Below the pieces are notes generated by a model. It worked only from the letters and a program-made list of their open reading frames with translations. It was not told where the DNA came from and searched no databases. A program made the translations under genes and the position numbers. Shown one piece after another: positions 55,169 to 64,000 of a DNA stretch of 64,000 nucleotides (positions within the stretch are counted from its first letter, which is position 1; the number at the start of each line of letters is the position of its first letter). The stretch is taken from assembly GCA_036898135.1 (NCBI GenBank), contig CM072511.1:30324182-30388181 (forward strand), given 5' to 3'. This DNA is from Oncomelania hupensis (Eukaryota; Mollusca; Gastropoda; Littorinimorpha; Pomatiopsidae).

Positions 55169-56845
55169 CAGGGCCGGACCTTGGAAAAGTCGAGGGGGAG
55201 GTTACGGATTCAGCGAAGGCGCGAAGCGCCGAGCCTTCTAGGGGGGTCCGGGGGCATGCTCCCCTGGAAATTTTTTTTTCAAGGATGCAAAATGGTGCAA
55301 TCTGGTGCAATCTGAACCTTGAAAAAGCCATTTGTGATGGTCTGGGACTTCGAGCTTTTTGAACAATTGAACTGACAAACTCTGGGGTACAAAAATTATC
55401 CTCTGCCCCTCCCTTTAAAAAACAACACACACACAAACATTTATTTATTAGCAGAGATGTTTTGTATACTATTATTATTCACTACTTTTTGTTGATCGTT
55501 AACGGTATAAAGCTTTACCTTGTAGTTTATGAACATCACCGCCCTGCTTTCATTTAATTCAGTCTTGCTGCACTAGGTTTCTCGGCATTAGTACCATTTG
55601 TGAATTGTATCTTCTGGCAAAACAGTTCACTGCCTCTTTGAATTCAATATCAACATCCCTGTGCACTTTCAGTAAAGCAAGTCCATTGAGTCTTTGTTGC
55701 CCCATTGTAGAGCGCAGGTAGTTTTTCAAGTTGCGCAACTGACTGTTTGAACGCTCACACTCGGCAGTAGTGACAGGCAGGGTGCAAAGGTTCTTTAGCA
55801 TGATGAACAGGTTGGGATAAAAATCCCTGTAACAATGTTTCAGTGCTTCTGATGCCGTGGATGGGATGATAGCTGTCGCATTCTCAGCAGCACTTCGCCA
55901 TTTGCAAACCCACCGTTGGTATTCTGCATCAATGGTAGCGTTGTCTGGTAGGTCAGACTCCCTCAACATTGCCAGTGTCTTCACCCCTTCTGGAACCTGC
56001 ATGAAACCATCCTGGTTGTCTATTAAAGTGCTTGGCACCAGACAGAAACCATCAACTGCTAGGCCAGCATTTTTGAACCTCGAGTCCAATTCGGTTGACA
56101 GGTGTTCCAAGAAAGGAATGGCATTGTTAATCTTGAAATATTCTTCTAGAGTGGCCGCAGGTTGGTTGTCACGGAGAGTCTTTCGGGATGCTTGACGAGG
56201 AACAATAACACCAGTTGTCAAAGCATTTGCCATTTTGCTGACTTCAGCAAACCAGGCAACGAACGCTGTGTCGACATCTCTTCTAATAGAGGACATGCAG
56301 TTACTGACCTCTTTGATTTCTCTGTAGGCATCGACAACATCTTTTGTCCTTTTCTGCAGCTTCACTGTCAAGGGTTTTCATTTTAACGATGTTTTTGGAC
56401 GATTCAGCGATGGTCGTTTCAATGGATGTTCGTTACAACGAATTGTCATAATTATCAACTTAACATCTTAATTAATATTTCTAAAAAGTCGTTTTTGTTG
56501 GATTAGGGCAGTATCAAGGTGAAGGTGCTGGAAGAGGCTTGCGGCCAGAACAAGAAAATATGGCTGCATTTACTCATTTAGGCTTAGGGGTTGGGTTACT
56601 TGGTCGTTTTAACGGGAAAACGCTTTGGACGTTTTAACGGATCCCTTGAAATGGATTTCCGTTGAATTGACTATAAATAACTCTTTGTACGTTGGACCAA
56701 AAGTGACTAAATACTGCAATGTTTTAAAAACAATTTAAAAACATTAAAACTCTTTGCATTAAAAAAAATCAATTTTTTTAATTTGGAGGGAGGGTTCCAG
56801 AACCCAGGTATCCCCCTTCCCCCCCCCCCCCTAGGTCCGGCCCAG
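55169..56845 (-). mobile_element. Inner hAT transposon nested in the outer one
   Basis: CAGGGCCGGACCT at the left and AGGTCCGGCCCAG at the right form TIRs with one mismatch. GACAT occurs at both junctions. It carries a transposase C-terminal part on the minus strand. A block around 56380-56680 with repeated GTTTTAACG phrases may be a further insertion. Confidence 0.78.
55559..56371 (-). pseudogene. hAT transposase C-terminal part (inner element)
   Basis: An open frame of 270 codons. The end carries the hAT dimerisation signature: DFYPNLFIMLKNLCTLPVTT followed by AECERSNSQLRNLKNYLRS and MGQQRLNGLALL. This resembles P52rIPK/ZMYM-like hAT proteins. The DNA-binding domain and first catalytic Asp region are missing upstream of 56371, where the sequence changes character. 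The frame itself is clean, so loss is recent or by a single insertion/deletion. Confidence 0.82.
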
Positions 56846-56930
56846 GACATTTACTCCAAATAATTTGAACTGTTTTCATAGACACTATGTGAGAGAGAAA
56901 AAAAGATATAATATTTTTACAACTGTGCAT

Positions 56931-56936
<6 letters not shown>

Positions 56937-56996
<60 letters not shown>
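56937..56996. repeat. (GA)n microsatellite
   Basis: About 29 GA units inside the outer hAT. Confidence 0.97.
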
Positions 56997-56998
<2 letters not shown>

Positions 56999-57080
56999 GA
57001 GAGAAACTGACCTGGCAATGTAATGTTGATCCATCACAGCAACAAAAACAGCAGTCATGCATGTCATTTGGCATGGGAAA

Positions 57081-58080
57081 TTACACCGTTAATTTTTCAA
57101 AGTTTGCCTGACGGCGTTCATTTGTATTGATAAATTCGTAAGCAGTTTGCGCTAGGTCTAGTTGATCTACTTTGTCTTTGAACACATGCCTTATAAGACA
57201 TTTATTTAGACGCTCCTGCGTCATCGTTGCCCGAAGGTATGTTTTTACCCGCTTTAGGGCTGAAAAACTGCGTTCAGCCGTTGCAGTTGTGGTTGGGATG
57301 GTGAAGTACAGTCTGAGAAGTTTATCCACTTCACTCAGCATCCGTCGCACAGTGTCAGAAGCTTTCAGTTCATCCGGCAGTGCTTGGAAGATGGTGATCC
57401 TAGAGTTAGCCGCCTCCTGGTGTCACCCAGTGCATGTGGGAGGATTCTAGCTGAGTTTTGAGTCTGTCCAAGTCGATGTCAGCGGAATATGTATATTTGA
57501 TTTCTTGAGGAATTTTTGGTCTCTTCCCTGCTGCTCCATCACTTAGAAGAACTTAAAATTTCCTTGGTAAGTCGAGAGCTATTTGATCAAACCGGCTCTT
57601 TAAATGTTCTTTGGTGTTGTCAATGGCCTCACAGTATTGCTGTCTGTAGTAAGCAGATGGACAAGAGTAGCTGTGACCCTGTGAGCCATCGTCCAGTCTT
57701 CGTGGAGGCTGCTTCTGTGTAGGAACGCAGGGCTCATCACACAAATTTGCAGCTTTCGTTGTGATGTCAGCAAAAGATGTCTCATAACAATCTTCATGCC
57801 GCATGCTTTCCAGTGTTCTCAGACAAATGTCAGCAGCGTTTACTGCGTCATCACAAGTCGTTTGTTTTCTTTGAAGAACTGTCGCCAACTCTTCAGTCAC
57901 AGCAAGGGTCTCATCTTTGAATCTTTTTGCAACTCCTGACACATGACCCTGAAAATTACTCGCCCCGTCGTAGGCCTGGCCCCTACAGTTTTGCACTGGC
58001 AGGTCAAGTCTGATCAAGCAGTCCTTCAGTGCTTTGAAAATGGTCTCAGCACAGATATTGTTAACTTGCATCAGTCCAGA
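57081..58080 (-). pseudogene. hAT transposase (outer element), internally deleted
   Basis: The minus strand first gives LPVQNCRGQAYDGASNFQGH and VSGVAKRFKDE, the DUF4371-type hAT segment. After an internal loss it gives a helical insertion-domain region (TEELATVLQRKQTTCDDAVN). A frame change follows, then the dimerisation domain IPTTTATAERSFSALKRVKT with YLRATMTQERLNKCLI (57081-57350). It differs from the inner element's transposase, so the two elements belong to different hAT lineages. Confidence 0.82.
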
Positions 58081-58239
58081 GAAAGGGGGAAAATATTGGT
58101 TTGAACCTCCAAATAATGTTTTTTGAGGGGCTGAATATTGGGGGGGCAAATGTATAGGTTTGCCCCCCCAATATTTTTCTGGAGGGGGCCAGTGCCCCCC
58201 TTGCCCCCCCGCTTCCGCCGCCTGTGTGATTTTAGACCA

Positions 58240-58545
58240 TACAATCTTTCTCACACATAGACCCACAAACATAAAAGAAAATCTAAGAACTTAAAGTTGA
58301 AGGATAATTTTAAAAAAGTAATAATACTACAAAACCTTACCAACTGCGAACATGAAACCTTTACGGGCAATATCTATTATTGCAAGACTATGCAATAAAA
58401 TGTCAATGGATTCTTCAATATTGATTTTTTTCATTTATATAGTGGAATTAAAATGGGACATTCTTGTAAAATAAGTTTAACAGAGATTGGATGTATACAA
58501 AGATTCTTTTAACATATAATAGACTATGTTCTTTGACGTGAAGCA
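58240..58545. other. No gene seen
   Basis: AT-rich DNA between the outer hAT and the CTA array. Confidence 0.4.
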
Positions 58546-58548
58546 TGA

Positions 58549-58549
<1 letters not shown>

Positions 58550-58637
<88 letters not shown>
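58550..58637. repeat. (CTA)n microsatellite, ~29 units
   Basis: A nearly perfect CTA run, the source of a poly-Leu frame. Confidence 0.97.
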
Positions 58638-58933
58638 AACTGCTGCTGGGCGTTGGGCGATTGGGACCTTCCTTTTCTCTGAGCCAGCTTAATGAGGGCA
58701 GCGCCCATCTTGTCTTCCTTCGCTTCCCTACCTTTCCCAGTTCTAATTAGAACCAGGCACCCTTCCACAGCAGAGTGGGCTGGGGTGGTGGTGTATGTCG
58801 TGCGCTTGTTTCATTATGTGTGGCGCTCAATGGTTGCATACAAGTGCTAGTCTATCCTTTTCCTTCAAAGGAACATTTCTACCGTTTGCGAGAAAATGGA
58901 TATTAGATGTTATGGAATTTTTGTAATTATTAT

Positions 58934-58971
58934 TGTGTGTGTGTGTGTGCGTGCGTGCGTGTGTGTGTGTC
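58934..58971. repeat. (GT)n microsatellite
   Basis: GT repeats with GC interruptions. Confidence 0.9.
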
Positions 58972-59062
58972 CTTGTTTACACAGTGTTATCTGGACAAAT
59001 CAGTGAACATCGACATAACTTGTATCGACATGCCTACTTGTTTTGACGTCAGAACAATGATC

Positions 59063-59102
59063 AGTTAGGGTTAGGGCTGGGTTAGGGTTAGGGTTAGGGT
59101 TT
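59063..59102 (+). repeat. Interstitial TTAGGG array 1
   Basis: About six TTAGGG-type units, one changed (GGGCTGGG), preceded by TTTTGACGTCA at 59041. Confidence 0.9.
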
Positions 59103-59213
59103 GGGTTCGAACACTGCAAAGTACTTAAAAATGGGGACGAAATATGAACCATTGTCAGCACAACGTATGTGGCTTTTCGGGAAAGTCATGATAATACTGT
59201 GTAACCTCGGCTG

Positions 59214-59214
59214 T

Positions 59215-59271
<57 letters not shown>
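59214..59271. repeat. (GT)n microsatellite
   Basis: About 28 GT units between the two TTAGGG arrays. Confidence 0.97.
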
Positions 59272-59272
<1 letters not shown>

Positions 59273-59401
59273 GTGGGCATGTAGAAACGACGTTACAGTG
59301 ACACACTCATGGAACTCCACATGGTTTCTTTTGACTTTTTTGGAAGGGCGCCCTATTTTGACGTCAAAATAGTTCCCTGCTGAGTTAGAGCTGTTTTAGG
59401 C

Positions 59402-59470
59402 CTAGGGTTAGGTTAAGGGTTAGGGTTAGGGTTAGGGTTTGGGTTAGGGGTTAGGGTTAGGGTTAGGGAT
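59402..59470 (+). repeat. Interstitial TTAGGG array 2
   Basis: About ten TTAGGG-type units with small variations, preceded within 50 bp by TTTTGACGTCA at 59356. Confidence 0.92.
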
Positions 59471-59577
59471 AGGTTCAAAAATTTGAAAATGTCAAAATAA
59501 TGTCACGAAAATGAAAAGTGTGTCAAAATAATCCCTGTTTTTTTCACAACAGTCATCAGAATGTCGTTTTTACAAAA

Positions 59578-59578
<1 letters not shown>

Positions 59579-59612
<34 letters not shown>
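59579..59612. repeat. (GT)n microsatellite
   Basis: About 17 GT units. Confidence 0.95.
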
Positions 59613-59849
59613 GAAGTTGTTTTGTCTCAGTGCCTCCTTCTCCCATGTCCTCTATTTTTTCCATTTTCCTCCACTTTTTTTCCTCCTCATCCTCCTCCTC
59701 TTCATCTTCCTCTGCCCTTCTTTCTTCCCCTCCTTAACTGTCTTCTTCATGGCGCACAAAAAAGCCCTACTCGTCAGCAATGCAGCTGGGCGATGCTCAT
59801 TAACACACAAATGGTGATGATGTTTGTCTTCGTGTTTACTGGTGTCGCT

Positions 59850-60049
59850 TGTCTTCTTTCTTTCTTTATTTGTTTCTTTCTGTCTGTCTTTCTTTCTTTC
59901 TTTCTTTCGTTTTGTCCGTCTGTCTGTAGTTCTCACTTCATTTTTTTTTGGGTGGGGGAGGAGGGGGGGGGGAGTCTGTTTCGTTCACTCTTTCTTTCTT
60001 TGTTTATTTATTCTCTTTCTTTCTTTTTTTTCTTTTTTTTCTTTCTTTT

Positions 60050-60088
<39 letters not shown>

Positions 60089-60400
60089 ATCTTTTTTTCT
60101 CTTTCTCTCGTTTGTTCTTTCTTTCTTTCTGTTTGTGTTCATTTGGTTTGTTTGTTTGTTTATACCATTCTTTCTTTCTTTTTTCTTTCGCCATTTGTGT
60201 CTATCTTGAATTTTCCGTTCATGCATTCATTCTTGCATTCTTTCTTCCTATTTGTTTCTCTCGTTCTTTTCGAACTAGACTTATTATTTCTTTCAGTCCG
60301 TCTGTCTTTATCTGTCTCTTTCTTTTAGTCTGTTTGTCTGTGGGTTTTGTTCTTTTTTTGTTTCTTCCTTTCTTTTTTCTATCTTCTTTCTTTATGTTCA
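59850..60400. repeat. Pyrimidine-rich (CTTT)n tract
   Basis: Long TTTC/CTTT tract with TGTC and TTTG variants. It continues at 60590-60766 after a non-repetitive piece. Long Phe/Ser/Leu frames on the plus strand and Lys/Arg/Glu frames on the minus strand are products of the repeat. Confidence 0.93.
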
Positions 60401-60439
60401 ACGCCCCCAGTTGACTCAATTGCGACTGAGTACCTACTC

Positions 60440-60585
60440 TCTTAAGGGTGGGGAAGGTAAAGCAGCGAGGGAGAGAGATTGGCATCACCCTCATTACGCT
60501 GGCCCAAGATAAGCGTGATCTCCAACATCACGCTCCCCTACGGCCACAAGGCTATGGGACTACCTTTACCTTTACTTTACCTTCT
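60440..60585. repeat. Unidentified insertion inside the pyrimidine tract
   Basis: A ~145-bp block of normal composition (GGCATCACCCTCATTACGCT, ACGGCCACAAGGCTATGGGA) bounded by GGTAAAG and CTTTACC phrases. It may be a short dispersed element; no second copy was recognised here. Confidence 0.35.
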
Positions 60586-60589
60586 TTAT

Positions 60590-60723
60590 GTCTGTCTCCA
60601 TTTGTTTTTTGTCTTTTTGTCCTTTTTTCTTTCTTTCTTTCTTTCTTTTTGTCTTTCTTTCTGTCTAACTTTCTTTATTTCTGTATAAATTTATTTCTGT
60701 CTGTCTTCCTTTTTTTCTTTTCT

Positions 60724-60758
<35 letters not shown>

Positions 60759-60766
60759 CTCTTCTC
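60590..60766. repeat. Pyrimidine-rich (CTTT)n tract, second part
   Basis: CTTT repeats as above, ending before CTCTCGCCTCCACC. Confidence 0.92.
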
Positions 60767-60902
60767 TCGCCTCCACCCCGATGACGGCGATATTCATGGT
60801 TGACATACAAGTATCGCTCGCCGCTAAAATAAATGAACTAATCTAGCTTATCTCCTACATTAATAAAGGAAGTTTTTGTATGTATCAATGTGCTCGGGTA
60901 GT

Positions 60903-60942
60903 GTCTGTGTGTGTGTGTGCGTGTGTGTGTGTGTGTGTGTGT
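60903..60942. repeat. (GT)n microsatellite
   Basis: GT repeats, one GC unit. Confidence 0.93.
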
Positions 60943-60999
60943 GAGTGTGCGGAGACATAAGCCTTGAAATGGGTGACTAACCTTGCTTTTTATGCAGGA

Positions 61000-61570
61000 A
61001 ATGGGTGAGTGTATTAGCCACCCAGTTTTTTCCAGCCACCCACCTTTTTCTAAGTACACAGGAGTGCTCTTTTAGTGCATGGGAGTGCAGTTGTAGTGCA
61101 CGAGAGTGTTTTAAGTACAAGGGAGTTCTCTATCCGGGACGGAGAAAATCCAGTCAATTTTCGGAAAATTTTGCAAGAAAGTTCGACCTATTTCGTCGCC
61201 TATAAGAAACGAACTAGGTCAACTTTTGAGACGGAAAGAGCCAATTTTGCATTAGATTCTTACATTTCTAGAAGTTTACGTTCTTTCCGTCAAAAAAATC
61301 ACTTTCCGATTCTTACATTCTTAGTAAAACCCAGTCTTGGTGTTCTACATACATGTGTGTGTGTGTGGGGGTGTGTGGGTGTGGGGGTGTGTGGGTGTGT
61401 TTTATCGTACCCCTTGATGTCGTAGAGTGTACAGTTTGTAGCCTGTAGTTACGACATTGTGGGTTTTTTATTGCATTGTATTGGTATAATTTACTCCTCC
61501 ATTTGGTTTTGTACTGTGGTGGTTTATGTCTTGCTCTGTCACGTCACTATTTGTTTTTTGTAAGTGCTGT
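61000..61570. other. No gene seen
   Basis: Contains four spaced repeats of a ~17-bp phrase around GGGAGTGC/GGGAGTTC (61060-61130) and a GT-rich stretch at 61352-61400. No exon recognised. Confidence 0.4.
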
Positions 61571-61571
61571 C

Positions 61572-61590
61572 GTCGTTGTTGTTGTTGTTG

Positions 61591-61648
<58 letters not shown>

Positions 61649-61649
61649 G
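61572..61649. repeat. (GTT)n then (ATT)n array
   Basis: GTT units passing into about 18 ATT units. Confidence 0.97.
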
Positions 61650-61659
61650 GTTATTATTA

Positions 61660-62940
61660 TATTAGGAGTATATTCGTGTGTTAATGTATATATTTGTATG
61701 TATACATTTATAAATGTGTTTTTAGATTTTTTTTCTGTATATAAATGTATTATATAATTATGCTATATTGTTTTCTTCATTATTTTTACTTTAAACTTTT
61801 ATTGCTTCTTAATATTTTCCTTTCTCTTGAGCGACTGCTCAACGATGGTATTTTAAATGCAATTTTTCGGCATACTTTAATTGCTCTTGATTCTTTGGGT
61901 AGTATGTATACTGTGTGGGTGTGGGTTTATTAGTGTGTGTGTGTGAGTGGGTGTTAAATTTTATTTATCTTTTTAAAATTGTTTTACCATTTGAGCCTTG
62001 TGGCCATTTCACTGCCTCAATGGCCATTCTACTCTTTGTAGGGCCCTGGCAGTATAAATATTGAAATAAATACAAATATATTCTCTCTTTATTTCACTCA
62101 TTGTCTTTCATCCATAATGTGTCTATATACTTTTCTTGTGTTCCTTCGTTCATTCTTACTTTAGTATATTTGTACTCTGTATTTCTTTGTTCTATCCTCC
62201 TCCTCCACCACCTCCTCCTTCTCCTCCAACTTGTGTTTCGTTCTTCGAACCTATTATCTTTCTTTTGTTTCTTTTTAAATTGTTCCTTGACTTTTTTACA
62301 TTTCAGCTACGCTTTCTTGGTCTTTTATTACCTTGCTTTCTTTTCTAAATACTTTGTTGTTGTTTCCTCGTAATCTACCTATCTCGGTTCGTTTACGAAA
62401 ATGAGACGCTACCTTATAAATCTCTCTTCGTAGTTCAACATCGTGGCATCATTTGATTTTACATTTTAAAAAAAATATTACATTCAATTTTTTTTTTCAA
62501 AATATAATCCAATACAGCTTTCGGAGTAGAATCCACTGAAGGTGACTAGACTTAAATTTGTGCCTACAGTAATGTAATTTTCTCTTCAATGTTGATATCC
62601 ACGATTTAGCAAACGGAAACATTTCGACCCAGAGTGACTCATGACCTAATAACCCAGTGAAGACAAATGAGTCTGGTTCGGTTGAATGGCGACGGCATAA
62701 CACAACAATAGTTGCACATTTGCCTTCCAATGTATTTTCGAAGCTCTGTACAAAAACCACTGCCGTAGTTCAGTAGTAGAGCGTTGTTCGCCTGGCATCC
62801 CGATGACCCAGTGGTGGGCTACATAAAAGTGGCAATTTGGCAATGTCTTTCTCAACAGTATGATTGCTCTGATAGGTTCAGTGTTGATTTAGGTCTTTAC
62901 CATTCTTCCCTAGGATGGTTAAGTTAGCCCCGTCTGCAGC
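61660..62940. other. No gene seen
   Basis: AT-rich unassigned DNA with a CTC-rich stretch near 62195-62230. The minus frame 62497-62760 has no recognised domain. Confidence 0.4.
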
Positions 62941-62947
62941 CAATGGT

Positions 62948-63210
62948 AGAAACGGAAACTCTGATGGTATGGCCACGTCATCGGAGCATCAGGCCTTGCA
63001 AAGACCATCCTGTAAGGCACGGTGCCATGAGGCAGAAGAAGAGGGAGACAGAAAAAGAAGGTAGGAGGACAACATTCGAGAATGGGCTGGCTTGACACTG
63101 AGCGAAGCCATGAGGGTTGCTGAGGACAGAGAAAGATGGAGTATGCTGGTTAAACGATCATCTGTGGTGTCCCAACGACATTCGAGTTACGGGATAGGAT
63201 AGGATAGGGT
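62948..63210 (+). mobile_element. R copy K, 3' fragment
   Basis: Starts at the KKRKLRW position (AGAAACGGAAACTC), runs to the stop region and ends GGATAGGATAGG. Shares its start point with copy I and with the fragment at 37390. Confidence 0.87.
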
Positions 63211-63496
63211 GTAGACGTTAAGCTTCCATGTCCATTCATTAATTTCAAGCGCTGTGCCATTCGATTATATTTTTTGATTGTTGATGTTCAGAGTTCTAGC
63301 ACTAAGCAAATGGAACGGCTTTGACCTAGTGTGACTAACCAAGTTAACAACAACAAAACAACAACAACAAAAACCAAAGAACGTGGACCTTAATACGCAT
63401 GACCGGTGAGCTCCAGCCTAGGCCAATGCAACTATCATTTGACGAAACAATTTCAGTTCTTCTTTCAATCGTGTTATTTGGAAGTTTGGTAACAAT

Positions 63497-64000
63497 GACT
63501 TTACATTACGTTACATGATTATTGCTTTAGGTCCAGCGGACTCTTCCGAGCCAAATCAGGACCGGACAACCCCTGATCCGCATAAAAGATCTGCTGAAAC
63601 AACCCTAGTGATAAAACTGAAAGCTTTCCATCAGCCAGTCACTTTACAATAAAGACATCCCATGGAGGGGACGCTGAGGCTATACTCTAATTTATCGAAC
63701 CCCCGTTTACAAAAACAAAATAGAATACAAACATCATTATAAATTATCAACAAAACACATACATATAAAATGCCTACATTGCTAAATAATAACATCATAG
63801 GAAGCCCCAGTGACCACCTGGCAGAAAGCGTCCAATATTCCCAAGCTGATCTAACAGACTTCATACACAAATAAGGAGTCTTGTCCTGGAAGAGTTTTCA
63901 AGAAAAAAGGTAGATGACTGGTCTAGCGAAGAAGAAGATAGTATAGCAGGTTGATAGAACAGAGCAGGAATGAGAAAGAGCAAATGAGAAAGACAGTGAC
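63497..64000 (-). repeat. S retroposon copy 9 (cut by window end)
   Basis: Minus strand, first-type 3' end with an ATGTA-like tail at 63497-63515. The element runs past 64000, so its 5' end is not seen. The frame 63631-63870 (79 codons) corresponds to the longest frame of copies 1 and 2. Confidence 0.88.

Larger units (their letters stand above)
55111..58224 (-). mobile_element. Outer hAT transposon, 3.1 kb
   Basis: CAGGCGGCGGAAGC at the left end is mirrored exactly by GCTTCCGCCGCCTG at the right end. TGTGATT lies beside both ends (offset by two bases on the left), suggesting a worn 8-bp TSD. It contains minus-strand transposase pieces at 57081-58070, a (GA)n run and, 58 bp inside its left end, a second hAT. 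Confidence 0.82.

Noticed and set aside
59580..60846. Long Phe/Leu/Ser-rich frames resembling membrane proteins
   Set aside because: They translate the CTTT tract; the opposite strand gives equally long Lys/Arg frames.

Overview
The window is gene-poor, repeat-rich nuclear DNA from an animal. Evidence for this is spliceosomal introns with GT-AG borders, two conserved metazoan genes, many APE-type non-LTR retrotransposon copies, hAT and pogo/Tigger DNA transposons, and long dinucleotide and trinucleotide runs. The repeat mix suggests a marine invertebrate, possibly a mollusc, but the sequence alone does not prove this.

Only two host genes can be supported. The first is NAGK (N-acetylglucosamine kinase) on the minus strand, with six exons between 3139 and 9974 that encode the C-terminal 223 residues. 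The second is LMAN2 (VIP36, an L-type cargo lectin of the early secretory pathway) on the plus strand, with nine exons between 11046 and 20720 that join in frame into a 327-residue protein. They are arranged head to head around a 500-N assembly gap (10505-11004). The missing 5' exons of NAGK and the promoters of both genes probably lie in that gap.

Everything else is repeats or unassigned DNA. Family R is an APE-type non-LTR retrotransposon with (CCTAT)n or (ATAGG)n 3' tails, present in about a dozen pieces. Its best copy (35021-37361) has an inverted 5' segment and an 11-bp target-site duplication (TSD). Family S is a 0.58-0.70 kb SINE-like retroposon with an internal TATAAATAG motif, short-period tails and 11-13 bp TSDs, in about ten copies. 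A CR1/L2-like LINE with an intact 853-codon reading frame (853 aa) lies at 50191-53162, and older LINE fragments are scattered. DNA elements include one hAT nested inside another (55111-58224), a Tigger-like element reduced to its DNA-binding helix-turn-helix (intron 5 of LMAN2), a hAT remnant (intron 6 of LMAN2) and two hAT-type MITEs.

Layout: 0-3 kb has one S copy and otherwise unassigned DNA; 3-10 kb is NAGK with R, S and LINE insertions in its introns; 11-20.7 kb is LMAN2; 20.7-30 kb is LMAN2 3' flank and simple repeats; 30-47.6 kb is a dense field of R and S copies; 47.6-53.2 kb holds a MITE, a 243-bp inverted repeat and the intact LINE; 53.6-58.3 kb holds a full-length S copy and the nested hATs; 58.3-64 kb holds simple repeats, two interstitial TTAGGG arrays, a long pyrimidine tract, and R and S copies.
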